Assembly (NCBI GenBank): GCA_913020445.1
Contig: CAJWAR010000016.1
Span: forward strand, 1-64,000
DNA from: an uncultured Rhodospirillaceae bacterium
GTDB lineage: Bacteria > Pseudomonadota > Alphaproteobacteria > Rhodospirillales > UBA2165
Direction: 5' to 3'
DNA length: 64,000 nt
Made by a program: the position numbers and the translations under genes. The number at the start of each line of letters is the position of its first letter. Positions within the stretch are counted from its first letter, which is position 1. Of the stretch, positions 1 through 10,787 are shown piece by piece. The notes under the pieces were generated by a model. The model ran no database searches and was not told the origin of the DNA. It was given only the letters and a program-made list of their open reading frames with translations.

Positions 1-115
1 CCCCATCCCAACCTTCCCCCGCCCAATAAATTGGGGAGGGAAGGGGCTTATTGTTGAAATGCATTTGATCTAATCCCCTCCCTCCTTGCGGGGGAGGGTT
101 AGGGTGGGGGGGTAA
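1..115. repeat. Inverted pair of GC-rich palindromic (REP-like) repeats
   Basis: Two C/G-run units face each other: 1-46 (CCCCATCCCAACCTTCCCCC ... GGGGAGGGAAGGGG) and 82-114 (CCCCTCCCTCCTTGCGGGGG ... GGGTGGGGG). One is close to the reverse complement of the other, and each can also fold alone. Similar units occur near 11748 and 42918. The pair lies just downstream of the minus-strand scaffold gene and could act as a terminator or mRNA end, but it has no T-run. It looks like a dispersed intergenic repeat family. Confidence 0.7.
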
Positions 116-529
116 CTACCCCAACGCCTTCAGCACTGCGTCAAACGGTAGCAGAATCGCGCCGTGGCGGGGTTTGGCGTCTTTGGCCGGAGCGAGCGCT
201 GAAAGTTGAGCCCAGTCGCCATCTGGCGCTGCCGAGCCTTCCTTGAGCATCGCTTCGACCTGATCACGCACGCTTTGAATATCGTCTTTTGATTTGCCGA
301 TAACGACGTTAGCCATCACCGAGGCGGCTGCCTGACCGAGCGCGCAGGCCTTAATCTTCTGGCTATAAGCGGTGACGACGTCATCATTGGTATTTAAGGC
401 GATTTCGATGGAACTGCCGCAGAGCGGACTGCGCAGCGAAATCTTCGCATCCGGATGTTCCAAGGCCTCCAGTCCGCCAATATTGGCAGCAAGGCGGAGC
501 ACGTCTTTATTATAAATATCGTCAATCAT
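116..529 (-). CDS. Iron-sulfur cluster scaffold protein, IscU/NifU-like
   Basis: A 137-residue protein resembling the N-terminal scaffold domain of NifU/IscU, on which Fe-S clusters are built before transfer to apoproteins in the cytoplasm. Visible are the first cysteine region (SPLCGSSIEI) and the second (KACALGQAAASVMA), which match the alphaproteobacterial short scaffold family; the third IscU cysteine is not seen. I chose the ATG at 529 (MIDDIYNK), because relatives start this way; an in-frame ATG at 571 would add 14 residues. No isc or suf genes are nearby. Its exact client or pathway is inferred only from the family. Confidence 0.8.
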   Translation of the reverse strand: MIDDIYNKDVLRLAANIGGLEALEHPDAKISLRSPLCGSSIEIALNTNDDVVTAYSQKIKACALGQAAASVMANVVIGKSKDDIQSVRDQVEAMLKEGSAAPDGDWAQLSALAPAKDAKPRHGAILLPFDAVLKALG

Positions 530-592
530 GATGGTAGGAATATAGTCGCCTAGAAGTTTGCCCGCCAGCATCTAATCCGCTAAAGCACAGAC

Positions 593-2760
<2,168 letters not shown>

Positions 2761-3459
2761 ATGATCACGATTAGAAAAAGTGAAGATCGCGGCTTAGCGG
2801 AAATGGATTGGCTCCATAGCCAACACACGTTCTCCTTTGCCGATTATAGTGACCCTGAGCAAATGGGATTTGGTAATCTCCGGGTGATCAATGAAGATCA
2901 AATTCAGCCCGGCACTGGATTTGGTACTCATGGTCATCGCGATATGGAGATTGTCTCCTATATTCTGGCAGGCGAGCTTGCTCATAAGGATGACATGGGC
3001 AACGGCTCGGTTATCCGGCCGGGCGAAATTCAGCGTATGAGCGCTGGTACCGGCGTACGCCATAGCGAGCACAATCCGTCGGAAGATACCCGCAATCGTT
3101 TTTTCCAAATCTGGATATTGCCCGAAAAAGGAGGCATTGAGCCGGGTTACGAACAAAAAGAAATCCCTGCAGGGGCGCGTGAGGGCAAGTTATTTCTCGT
3201 GGGATCGCCTGATGGCCGCGGCGACAGCGTTACCATCCACCAAGACGTTGAGCTTTATGCCAGCATTCTGTCTGACGGCGACAACGTGACCCATGAAGTG
3301 GCCCCAGGGCACGGTGTTTGGGTCCAATTAGCGTCGGGTGCCATTGACGTGAATGGCACTGCCATGGCGGTTGGTGATGGCGCCGCAATTACCGAAGAAT
3401 CTATTCTCGACATTTCAGCTTCTGAACAGAGCGAATTTCTGCTTTTCGATCTCGGCTGA
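2761..3459 (+). CDS. Pirin family bicupin protein
   Basis: A 232-residue pirin of the YhhW type, a cytoplasmic metal-binding bicupin. The four first-cupin metal ligands are present: H57 and H59 in GTHGHRDME, and H101 and E103 in RHSEHN. Bacterial YhhW can oxidise quercetin in vitro, but the natural substrate is not known, and pirins have also been described as redox-sensing regulators. The ATG follows the tgt stop with no gap and has GGAGAG just upstream, so it is co-transcribed with queA-tgt. Nothing in the context explains a link to queuosine. Confidence 0.92.
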   Translation: MITIRKSEDRGLAEMDWLHSQHTFSFADYSDPEQMGFGNLRVINEDQIQPGTGFGTHGHRDMEIVSYILAGELAHKDDMGNGSVIRPGEIQRMSAGTGVRHSEHNPSEDTRNRFFQIWILPEKGGIEPGYEQKEIPAGAREGKLFLVGSPDGRGDSVTIHQDVELYASILSDGDNVTHEVAPGHGVWVQLASGAIDVNGTAMAVGDGAAITEESILDISASEQSEFLLFDLG

Positions 3460-3539
3460 ATTATTGAATGTTTAACCTTTGCCGCGTAAGTGATACCTAA
3501 CAATAAAATTGAATTGGTGGACCGAATGGTTTTTGCGGC

Positions 3540-4514
3540 ATGATGTATTTTCTCGTAATCGGCGGCTTTGTTCTGCTCCTGGTTGGGGCAGAAATTATGC
3601 TGCGCGGCGCGGTTGGTCTGGCGGAAAAATTCGGCATTTCAAAACTCGTTGTCGGTATGACCGTAGTTGCCTTTGGCACTTCTGCTCCTGAATTACTTGT
3701 TTCATTAAATGCGGCCTTGTCCGGGTCTTCAGGTCTGGCGATCGGTAATGTCGTCGGCAGCAATGTCGCCAACATTTTGCTGGTCCTGGGTGTTGCCGGT
3801 CTGCTGATGCCGATTGCCAATGAACCGGGTGCGCTCAAGCGGGATGGCTGGATGCTGCTGGTCGGCACTGGGCTTTTTATGGCGCTCACCTATCGGGGAG
3901 AGATTGATCTAATTGGTGGTTTAGTGCTGCTTGTCTATTTCACCGGCTTTCTTGTGTATTCTTATATGCGCGAAAAACAGGGCGCCGATGCGGCCGGCGA
4001 AATGTACGAACACGAAGTTGATGATATTGAAGGCGTGCCGCATAGCCTATTGAAAATAATGACTTATTTGGTGATTGGCTTTGCCGGATTAATTTATGGC
4101 GCCGATATTCTGGTCGAAGGTGGCGTCGCCATTGCGCGAACTTTCGGCGTCGACGAAGCGGTCATCGGGTTGACGGTTATTGCCTTTGGAACCTCATTAC
4201 CGGAACTGGCGGCATCGGTTGTCGCGGCGATCCGTAAACACGCCGACGTCGCTGTCGGCAATGTCGTCGGCAGCAACATCTTTAACGTTGTCGGCATCGT
4301 CGGTGTCGTTGCAGTGATTACACCGATGGAAATTCCGGCGCGGGTGGTTAATTTTGATATTTGGATTATGGCGGCAGCAACGTTGATCCTGATGCCCTAT
4401 ATGATTGGCCGCCGCGAGCAGCTTGGCCGCCTCGAAGCCGGCTTGTTCTTCGCCGCTTATCTCATTTATATCGCCGCTATTGGTTATGGGGTCGAGACTC
4501 TAATTCCTGCATAG
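3540..4514 (+). CDS. Calcium/sodium antiporter, CaCA family (YrbG-like)
   Basis: A 324-residue inner-membrane cation antiporter with about ten hydrophobic segments arranged as two inverted halves. The two alpha-repeat signatures are plain: GTSAPELLVS near residues 48-57 with VVGSNVANI near 75, and GTSLPELAAS near 218-227 with VVGSNIFNV near 244. These carry the acidic and polar residues that bind Ca2+/Na+ in the family. A central acidic loop (EMYEHEVDDIEG, near 155) separates the halves. Two ATG codons stand in tandem at 3540 and 3543. The true substrate (Ca, Na, K or H) cannot be told from sequence. Confidence 0.92.
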   Translation: MMYFLVIGGFVLLLVGAEIMLRGAVGLAEKFGISKLVVGMTVVAFGTSAPELLVSLNAALSGSSGLAIGNVVGSNVANILLVLGVAGLLMPIANEPGALKRDGWMLLVGTGLFMALTYRGEIDLIGGLVLLVYFTGFLVYSYMREKQGADAAGEMYEHEVDDIEGVPHSLLKIMTYLVIGFAGLIYGADILVEGGVAIARTFGVDEAVIGLTVIAFGTSLPELAASVVAAIRKHADVAVGNVVGSNIFNVVGIVGVVAVITPMEIPARVVNFDIWIMAAATLILMPYMIGRREQLGRLEAGLFFAAYLIYIAAIGYGVETLIPA

Positions 4515-4564
4515 CTTTTTCGTTCGGGCTTGCCATCTCGGGGATGATCTCTCATTCTCTGCTC

Positions 4565-5335
4565 ATGAATGATGGTTCAACCGGCACAGTACTTGTCACC
4601 GGCGGCGCCAAACGGATCGGCCGCGAGATTGCTTTTGCCTTGGCCGAAGACGGTTGGCAAGTGGCAGTGCATTACAACGACTCCTCCGTGGATGCCGACA
4701 AAGTCGTGCAGGAAATTTCAGCTGCCGGCGGAACAGCAATTTCCCTGCCGGCGGACCTTACCGATGAGTCAGCCGTGGCAGCGATGATACCGGCGATCGC
4801 TGACCAGCTTGGCCCGGTTACCGGCGTCGTCAATAATGCGTCCATTTTCGAGGAAGATAGCGTTTTAAGTGCGACAAAACAGACCTGGGACAGCCATATG
4901 GCGGTTAATTTACGGGCGCCGTTCCTATTAATGCAAAGTCTGGCAGAAAATCTGCCGTCAAACGAAAAAGCCAATATTATCAATATTATAGACCAGAGAG
5001 TCGAGAACCTAACACCCCATTTTACGTCCTATACGGTGAGTAAATCAGCGCTTTGGACGTTGACTCAGACGGCGGCGGCGGCGCTTGCGCCAAACATTCG
5101 GGTAAACGCCATCGGGCCCGGTCCAACCTTACCCTCAACGCGCCAATCGGATGATCAATTTGAACGCCAAATCGAATTGACGCCCTTGCAAATTCAGGTC
5201 GACCCCAAAGAAATTTCTGCGGCAGTGAGATTTATCCTTGCCACGTCCTCAATGACAGGGCAATTGTTGTCTTTAGATTCTGGCCAGCATCTCGGCTGGG
5301 CCCAGCCCGGCCAAACAAGATTACCTGATGAGTAA
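4565..5335 (+). CDS. Short-chain dehydrogenase, FolM/pteridine-reductase-like
   Basis: A Rossmann-fold SDR of about 256 residues. The nucleotide loop reads TGGAKRIG, the TGxxxRxG form typical of FolM and pteridine reductase PTR1 rather than the TGxxxGxG of most SDRs. At the catalytic serine position it has Asp (NIIDQR) followed by YTVSK, again as in FolM/PTR1. It sits directly upstream of folB, so a dihydromonapterin or dihydrofolate reductase role in pterin metabolism is a reasonable inference. The start is uncertain: ATG 4565 gives a normal short N-terminus, and ATG 4544 is an alternative. No dedicated Shine-Dalgarno is obvious. Confidence 0.85.
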   Translation: MNDGSTGTVLVTGGAKRIGREIAFALAEDGWQVAVHYNDSSVDADKVVQEISAAGGTAISLPADLTDESAVAAMIPAIADQLGPVTGVVNNASIFEEDSVLSATKQTWDSHMAVNLRAPFLLMQSLAENLPSNEKANIINIIDQRVENLTPHFTSYTVSKSALWTLTQTAAAALAPNIRVNAIGPGPTLPSTRQSDDQFERQIELTPLQIQVDPKEISAAVRFILATSSMTGQLLSLDSGQHLGWAQPGQTRLPDE

Positions 5336-5350
5336 TTAGGAAAATTTTTT

Positions 5351-5773
5351 ATGACAAATTCTGACTCAAATGTCGTTCATGCTTTTCGCATTGCCGATGC
5401 ACATACATCGGTTCGTCACGTCTTTATCCGGGATCTGATTCTCACCGGACTTATTGGCGTCCATACCCATGAAAAGAAAAAGCCGCAGCGACTACGCATC
5501 AATCTCGATCTGGCGGTGAAAGAAACACCGACCGCGATTGAAGACCGGCTGTCCGATGTCGTCAGTTACGAGGATGTTGCCGATAGGATTCGGTCCCTGG
5601 TAACAGACGGGCATGTCAATCTAGTTGAGACACTAGCCGAGCGAGTTGCCGATATGTGCCTAAATGATGAGCGCGTGCAAGCGGCCCGGGTTCGGATTGA
5701 GAAGCTCGACATCTTTGAAGATGCCGCCAGTGCCGGTGTTGAAATCGAAAGATTTCGTTCGGAAGAAGCCTAA
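5351..5773 (+). CDS. folB: Dihydroneopterin aldolase FolB
   Basis: FolB splits 7,8-dihydroneopterin into 6-hydroxymethyl-dihydropterin and glycolaldehyde in folate synthesis. The 140-residue protein shows the family pattern: IRDLILTGLIGVHTHEK near residue 35 (substrate-binding region with Glu), DVVSYEDVADRI, and NLVETLAERVAD with the active-site Glu. It lies 15 bp after the FolM-like gene, supporting a two-gene pterin unit. The first 25 residues before the conserved core are longer than usual, so a later start is possible, but the ATG at 5351 is the only good upstream one. Confidence 0.94.
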   Translation: MTNSDSNVVHAFRIADAHTSVRHVFIRDLILTGLIGVHTHEKKKPQRLRINLDLAVKETPTAIEDRLSDVVSYEDVADRIRSLVTDGHVNLVETLAERVADMCLNDERVQAARVRIEKLDIFEDAASAGVEIERFRSEEA

Positions 5774-5918
5774 TTTTGCCAATCAGATTCTGTTACAAAT
5801 CCGCCAAGTCCTTATTTCATTTGGATTTTTTCTGATTTTTTTTAGCTTTTACCGACGGCCAATTCGTTAAGTTTTGCACAACCTGCCTTTTTTTGCCTTA
5901 TTTTATGCATTTTTAACT

Positions 5919-5937
5919 TTGTTACAGTTTGTAACAA
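5919..5937. promoter_or_regulatory. Perfect operator-like palindrome TTGTTACA-N3-TGTAACAA
   Basis: Two 8-bp arms are exact reverse complements, separated by GTT. The size and symmetry suit a dimeric repressor site in the folB-uvrC gap. No U-run follows, so it does not look like a terminator. The binding protein is not known. Confidence 0.5.
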
Positions 5938-6069
5938 CATAATGTCAATTGAATGTGGTATTCTCCATTAGAAACAATGACTTACCGAACGTGCATATTT
6001 TATGATCGAATTAAAAAAATCGAAACGGAAATTGAGGAATTCCCTCGGTGGTGAATATTTTCAACAAAG

Positions 6070-6091
6070 TTATCCACAAGATTAGTGGATA
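6070..6091. promoter_or_regulatory. DnaA-box-like inverted pair
   Basis: TTATCCACA at 6070-6078 matches the consensus DnaA box. With GTGGATA at 6085-6091 it forms a perfect inverted repeat TATCCAC-N7-GTGGATA. It lies about 70 bp upstream of uvrC in AT-rich DNA. It may be a DnaA-controlled promoter site; whether it belongs to an origin is not supported by the gene neighbourhood. Confidence 0.5.
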
Positions 6092-6146
6092 GTGTTGGGG
6101 ATATTTCGGGCGAAACTAAAATTAATTTACTAATCTGCTGGTTGAG

Positions 6147-8075
6147 ATGATCGAAACAAACGAAAATATGGATCAAGCGAGCGCCGAAACCGGTTCGGCC
6201 GTGGAGGCTTCCATGCTGGGCGTTGAAGTAATTCGTGGCCATCTCAAAACCTTGCCCGGCAGTCCCGGCGTTTATCGTATGATCAGTGACAAAGGTGATG
6301 TGCTCTATGTTGGTAAAGCCAAAAATCTAAAAAAGCGGGTAGCCAATTACACCAACCTCAATCGGCAATCAATTCGGATCAAGCGTATGATCAATATGAC
6401 ACGCTCGATGGAATTCGTGACGACCCATACCGAAGCCGAAGCTTTGCTGCTCGAAGCAAATCTGATCAAAAAATTGGTGCCCCGTTATAATATTTTGCTG
6501 CGTGACGACAAATCATTTCCGTCAATTTTAATCACCGGTGATCACGACTATCCGCAAGTGCTCAAACATCGTGGCGCTCGTAAGCGCAAAGGAGAATACT
6601 TCGGCCCGTTTGCCTCCGCCGGTGCGGTCAATCAATCACTGGCCGTTCTCCAGCGCGCCTTTCTGTTGCGCTCATGCACCGATACGGTTTTTGCCGCTCG
6701 CACGCGGCCGTGCTTGCTCTATCAGATCAAACGCTGTGCGGCGCCCTGCGTCGATATCATGGACCAATCGGATTATCTCGGTTTGGTCGATCAAGCACGG
6801 GCCTTTTTAACCGGAAAATCGGTCGCCATTCAGAAACAATTGGCGGCAGATATGCAAAAATCCAGTGATGCGCAAGAGTATGAAAAAGCGGCGGAAATCC
6901 GGGATAGAATACACGCCATGACCTCTATCCAGGCGCATCAGGATATCCATGCCGCCCAAGTTGATGAGGCGGATATCATCGGCTTGTACCAGGCCGGTGG
7001 TCAAACCTGCATTCAGGTGTTTTTCCTCCGTGCCAATTGCAATTATGGCAACCGCGCCTATTACCCGAGCCATCCATCGGATGCCGACACGGGGCAAATC
7101 CTCGAAGCTTTTATCGGCCAGTTTTATGCCAACAAAGTGCCGCCCAAACTGCTGCTGCTGAGTGAGGCCGTGCCGGAAAAAGCCGTCCTCACCCAAGCCC
7201 TGACTAATCGGGCCGAGCGCAAAGTCCGCGTCGAAATACCAAGCCGGGGCGAGAAGAAAAATCTCATTGGCCTGGCGCTGGAGAATGCCCGCAAAGCACT
7301 TGGCCGCCGCATGGCGGAAAGTGCATCACAGCGAAAACTATTGGACGCGCTGGTTGAGCCTTTTGCTTTGGAAGCACCGCCGGATCGGATCGAAGTTTAT
7401 GACAACAGCCATACCGGCGGCACCAATGCGGTCGGCGGCATGATCGTTGCCGGGCCTGAGGGCTTTATCAAAAACGCCTATCGCAAGTTTAATATCCGTA
7501 CCGTCCTGCCGGATGCTGCGCCGGGTGAAGCGCAGGCTGGTGACGATTATGCGATGATGCGGGAAGTGCTGACCCGACGATTTTCGCGGGCTTTGAAAGA
7601 AGACCCCGAACGGAATGCGGGCCAATGGCCGGACCTCATATTAATAGATGGCGGCGCCGGTCACCTTGGCGTAGCCCTCGAAGTCTTTGAAGAACTAGGT
7701 ATTAGCGACGTTAGCGTTGCTGCCATCGCCAAGGGTCCGGATCGAAACGCCGGGCGGGAGCGGTTATTTTTACCTGAGAAAAAGCCCTTTAGTTTGGACA
7801 GCCGTGATCCTGTCCTGTACTTTCTGCAAAGGTTGAGGGATGAGGCTCACCGCTTTGCGATTGGCACCCACCGGGCGCGCCGTGGTAAACGAATAGAGCG
7901 ATCTCCCTTGGATGAAATTCAAGGTGTTGGCGGAATGCGTAAAAAGGCGCTATTACACCACTTCGGTTCAGCCCGCGCCGTGGCTCAAGCTGGACTGGCA
8001 GACCTTGAATCAGTTGATGGCATCAGCCGGGCGATGGCGGTTAAAATTTACGATTGGTTCCATCCGGAAGAATAA
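6147..8075 (+). CDS. uvrC: Excinuclease ABC subunit C (UvrC)
   Basis: UvrC makes both incisions in nucleotide excision repair after UvrAB loads on damage. The 642 residues follow the family order: a GIY-YIG nuclease at about 35-115 (GVYRM and [12 protein letters not shown]), a cysteine region near 185-198 (CTDTVF ... CAAPC), a UVR motif that binds UvrB near 246 (YEKAAEIRD), an RNase H-like nuclease starting at [10 protein letters not shown] near 418, and C-terminal helix-hairpin-helix motifs ([18 protein letters not shown]). It has a 25-residue N-terminal extension before the core. pgsA follows in the same direction. Confidence 0.97.
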   Translation: MIETNENMDQASAETGSAVEASMLGVEVIRGHLKTLPGSPGVYRMISDKGDVLYVGKAKNLKKRVANYTNLNRQSIRIKRMINMTRSMEFVTTHTEAEALLLEANLIKKLVPRYNILLRDDKSFPSILITGDHDYPQVLKHRGARKRKGEYFGPFASAGAVNQSLAVLQRAFLLRSCTDTVFAARTRPCLLYQIKRCAAPCVDIMDQSDYLGLVDQARAFLTGKSVAIQKQLAADMQKSSDAQEYEKAAEIRDRIHAMTSIQAHQDIHAAQVDEADIIGLYQAGGQTCIQVFFLRANCNYGNRAYYPSHPSDADTGQILEAFIGQFYANKVPPKLLLLSEAVPEKAVLTQALTNRAERKVRVEIPSRGEKKNLIGLALENARKALGRRMAESASQRKLLDALVEPFALEAPPDRIEVYDNSHTGGTNAVGGMIVAGPEGFIKNAYRKFNIRTVLPDAAPGEAQAGDDYAMMREVLTRRFSRALKEDPERNAGQWPDLILIDGGAGHLGVALEVFEELGISDVSVAAIAKGPDRNAGRERLFLPEKKPFSLDSRDPVLYFLQRLRDEAHRFAIGTHRARRGKRIERSPLDEIQGVGGMRKKALLHHFGSARAVAQAGLADLESVDGISRAMAVKIYDWFHPEE

Positions 8076-8109
8076 CAAGCACGTAATAGGATTTTACAGG
8101 TAATTAGCG

Positions 8110-8745
8110 ATGCTAACGAATATTCCCAACCTTCTGACGCTCTCACGCATCGCGTCCATACCGCTATTGGTGGCTACGTTCTATCTTGAATCGCCGCTCG
8201 GCAATTGGCTTGGCCTGGCGATCCTTACATTTGCCGGAATTACCGATTTTTTTGACGGCTATCTTGCGCGCGCGATGAAGCAGCAATCGGCCTTCGGTAA
8301 GTTTCTTGATCCGATTGCTGATAAATTATTGGTGTCGTCACTGATATTGATGCTGGTTGCTTTCGACCGCATTCCCGGGATCGCCATTCTGCCGGCGGTA
8401 GTCATATTGTGCCGGGAATTGCTGGTCTCGGGCTTGCGCGAATTTCTGGCTGGCGCTCAGGTCGGCGTACCGGTGAGCCGTTTGGCGCAATATAAGACAA
8501 CGCTGCAAATGCTGATGCTGGGATTCTTGATGGTCGGTCCCGCGGGGCCGATGTTTGGTCCCTTATCCACAACCGATGTCGGCGTGCTCGGTCTCTGGAT
8601 TGCAGCACTTCTGACTTTAATCACCGGCTATGACTATCTCCGCGCTGGCCTCCGTCACGTTGATGATATGGATAATCAACAAAAGGCGACGACCACAGTT
8701 ACTGATCCCGTAACTGATACAAAAGAGAATCAACCGGCGGCATGA
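8110..8745 (+). CDS. pgsA: CDP-diacylglycerol--glycerol-3-phosphate 3-phosphatidyltransferase PgsA
   Basis: PgsA makes phosphatidylglycerol phosphate in the inner membrane. Its 211 residues contain the full CDP-alcohol phosphotransferase signature: DFFDGYLAR, then eight residues, then GKFLDPIAD (residues about 47-75), with all the metal-binding aspartates. Several hydrophobic segments surround it, and the Thr/Asp-rich C-terminal tail after residue 185 is not conserved. Its stop overlaps the mobB start (ATGA), so it is in the same transcript as the molybdenum-cofactor genes. Confidence 0.96.
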   Translation: MLTNIPNLLTLSRIASIPLLVATFYLESPLGNWLGLAILTFAGITDFFDGYLARAMKQQSAFGKFLDPIADKLLVSSLILMLVAFDRIPGIAILPAVVILCRELLVSGLREFLAGAQVGVPVSRLAQYKTTLQMLMLGFLMVGPAGPMFGPLSTTDVGVLGLWIAALLTLITGYDYLRAGLRHVDDMDNQQKATTTVTDPVTDTKENQPAA

Positions 8746-9251
8746 ATATGAAGATTTTTGGTCTCGCCGGATGGAGTGGCAGTGGCAAGACGACGCTGAT
8801 CGTCAAGCTCATCCCGGAATTTGTCAGCCGTGGATTGACGGTTTCGACAATGAAACATGCTCACCATGAATTTGATATTGATGTACCGGGCAAGGATTCC
8901 TTCGAGCATCGCAAAGCCGGCGCCAGCGAAGTGATGATCTCAGCATCGCAAAGATGGGCCATGATGCACGAAGTAAAAGATGAGGACGAGCCCAGCGTTG
9001 ATGAACTCATCGCCCGGATGACTCCCGCTGACCTTTTATTGGTCGAAGGTTTTAAATGGCATTCTCACGCCAAAATGGAAATCCACCGGCCATCAATTGG
9101 CAAACCCTTGCTTCAAACTGATGATCCGGAAATAATCGCTGTCGCCAGTGACGAAGGTCTGGCCGGCTTAGCCGTACCGGTGCTGGATTTAAACGATGTT
9201 AACGGTATCGCTGATTTTATTCTTGAACGCTGTAGTTTAAAGGCGGCCTAA
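8742..9251 (+). CDS. mobB: Molybdopterin-guanine dinucleotide biosynthesis protein MobB
   Basis: A 169-residue GTP-binding accessory protein that aids attachment of GMP to molybdopterin. It has a clear P-loop (GWSGSGKTTL, residues 9-18), then STMKHAHHEFDIDVPGKDS, a family signature, and a LLVEGFKWH block near 103. The start overlaps pgsA by 4 bp, and moeA begins 3 bp after its stop. Together with moeA, moaD and moaE it forms a cofactor-assembly run. Confidence 0.95.
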   Translation: MNMKIFGLAGWSGSGKTTLIVKLIPEFVSRGLTVSTMKHAHHEFDIDVPGKDSFEHRKAGASEVMISASQRWAMMHEVKDEDEPSVDELIARMTPADLLLVEGFKWHSHAKMEIHRPSIGKPLLQTDDPEIIAVASDEGLAGLAVPVLDLNDVNGIADFILERCSLKAA

Positions 9252-9254
9252 GAT

Positions 9255-10532
9255 ATGAGTGAATTGGACGATTGCTTTAGAGCCTCTGAAGAACCGATTA
9301 CGGTTGCCGAAGCGATTGCGCGTTTTTCAGACGTGCTCGGTGGCACCGCGCAAAGTGAAAAGGTCCCGGTGCGTGAGGCATTAGGCCGCATCTTGGCGAG
9401 CGAGCTTACCGCTCAGCACGATATTCCGCCGCACGACAATTCAGCCGTCGACGGCTATGCGGTATATTTTGATGATCTCGATAAGGATGCGGAAACAAAA
9501 TTGCCGGTTACCGGTCGGATTGCCGCCGGGCATCCGTTGGATCGACCCGCCAAGCGCGGCGAGGCGGTGCAAATTTTTACCGGCGCGCCCGTTCCCGAAG
9601 GTGCAGAGGATGAAGGCCCGGATACTATCTTTATGGTCGAGGATATTAAGGTTGAAGGCGATGACGTCATTTTGCCGCCGGGGATTAAACAGCATGCCAA
9701 CCGCCGGAAAGCCGGTGAAGACATCAAAACCGGCGATGTTATTTTGAAGCCTGGGCACAAGCTCAGGCCACAAGATATTTCGATGGCGGCCTCGTTGGGC
9801 TATGCAGAAATTGAAGTTTGCCGGCGCTTGCGGGTTGCTGTTTTTTCGACCGGTGATGAAATTCAGGACGTCGGCGCACCACTTGAAGCCGGCTGTATCT
9901 ATGACGCCAATCGCTATTCAATTATTTCAATGCTGGAAAGACTGGGCTGCGACGTCACCGATGTCGGTATTTTCCCGGATATTCCCGGCGATATTCGGGC
10001 CGGTCTTTGGCAGGCGGCGGACGATCACGATCTCCTGGTGACCTCCGGTGGTGTGTCAAAAGGTGAAGAAGATCACATCAAAGCAATTGTTGAAGATCTC
10101 GGCGCACTGAATTTTTGGAATTTGGCGATTAAGCCGGGCCGGCCCATCGCGCTTGGCCATATCGAACGGGAAGGGGTGCAAGTTCCTTTTGTGGGGCTGC
10201 CGGGAAACCCGGTGGCGGTCATGGTGACCTTTTTGCGGATTGCCCGGCCGCTTATATTGCTGCTATCCGGTGCCAGCGAGCTTGAGCCCCATTTGTTTCA
10301 GGTGCCGGCGGGTTTTGATTTCAAGAAAAAACCGGGGCGCCGGGAATGGCTGCGGGCCAGGCTCGAACATGATGGTGGCGGTAAGCCGATCGCGATAAAA
10401 TATGAAGCGGATGGATCGGGCATTATTTCGTCGATGGTGGGAAGTGATGGCTTGATTGAACTGCCGGAAGAATGTGAGGGTATAACTGAAGGCGAATTGG
10501 TCGACTTTTTGCCCTTTAGTGAGGTTATGTAG
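9255..10532 (+). CDS. moeA: Molybdopterin molybdenumtransferase MoeA
   Basis: MoeA inserts molybdate into adenylylated molybdopterin. The 425-residue protein starts with the domain I/II region (PPHDNSAVDGYA, near 59-70), followed by the middle beta domain (ITGAP-like IFTGAPVPEGAED). The MoCF-biosynthesis domain has FSTGDEIQDVG near 196 and TSGGVSKGEEDH near 264, then KPGRPIALG and GLPGNPVAVMV. The domain order and length are normal. It lies between mobB (3 bp) and moaD (3 bp) in one operon. Confidence 0.96.
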   Translation: MSELDDCFRASEEPITVAEAIARFSDVLGGTAQSEKVPVREALGRILASELTAQHDIPPHDNSAVDGYAVYFDDLDKDAETKLPVTGRIAAGHPLDRPAKRGEAVQIFTGAPVPEGAEDEGPDTIFMVEDIKVEGDDVILPPGIKQHANRRKAGEDIKTGDVILKPGHKLRPQDISMAASLGYAEIEVCRRLRVAVFSTGDEIQDVGAPLEAGCIYDANRYSIISMLERLGCDVTDVGIFPDIPGDIRAGLWQAADDHDLLVTSGGVSKGEEDHIKAIVEDLGALNFWNLAIKPGRPIALGHIEREGVQVPFVGLPGNPVAVMVTFLRIARPLILLLSGASELEPHLFQVPAGFDFKKKPGRREWLRARLEHDGGGKPIAIKYEADGSGIISSMVGSDGLIELPEECEGITEGELVDFLPFSEVM

Positions 10533-10535
10533 CAT

Positions 10536-10787
10536 ATGAAAATTCTTTATTTTGCCCACTTCAGGGAAAAGGCGAACATTGCCGAGGAAGATGTCGACCT
10601 GCCGGAGGGCGTTGCCGATGTGACTGGGTTGCTCAATTGGCTCGAAAGCCGTGGCGAAGGATATGCTGATGCGTTTGCTGATCGCGATCATATCCGGGTT
10701 GCCGTTAATCAGGAACATGTCGAGTTTGATGCCGCCGTCAAAAATGGTGATGAAGTTGCCTTTTTTCCTCCGATGACAGGTGGCTGA
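10536..10787 (+). CDS. moaD: Molybdopterin synthase sulfur carrier subunit MoaD
   Basis: An 83-residue ubiquitin-fold sulfur carrier ending in the diagnostic Gly-Gly (FPPMTGG), whose terminal glycine becomes the thiocarboxylate that feeds sulfur to cyclic pyranopterin monophosphate. Early residues KILYFAHFREKA and the VAVNQEH strand fit MoaD. Its stop shares a base with the moaE start (TGATG), which favours equal translation of the two synthase subunits. Confidence 0.96.
   Translation: MKILYFAHFREKANIAEEDVDLPEGVADVTGLLNWLESRGEGYADAFADRDHIRVAVNQEHVEFDAAVKNGDEVAFFPPMTGG

Larger units (their letters stand above)
5774..6146. other. AT-rich 373-bp intergenic region between folB and uvrC
   Basis: No gene is visible here. 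The first half is T-rich. The region holds a perfect palindrome at 5919-5937 and a DnaA-box-like inverted pair at 6070-6091, each listed separately. The uvrC start follows at 6147. No tRNA or known RNA fold was recognised. Confidence 0.6.
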
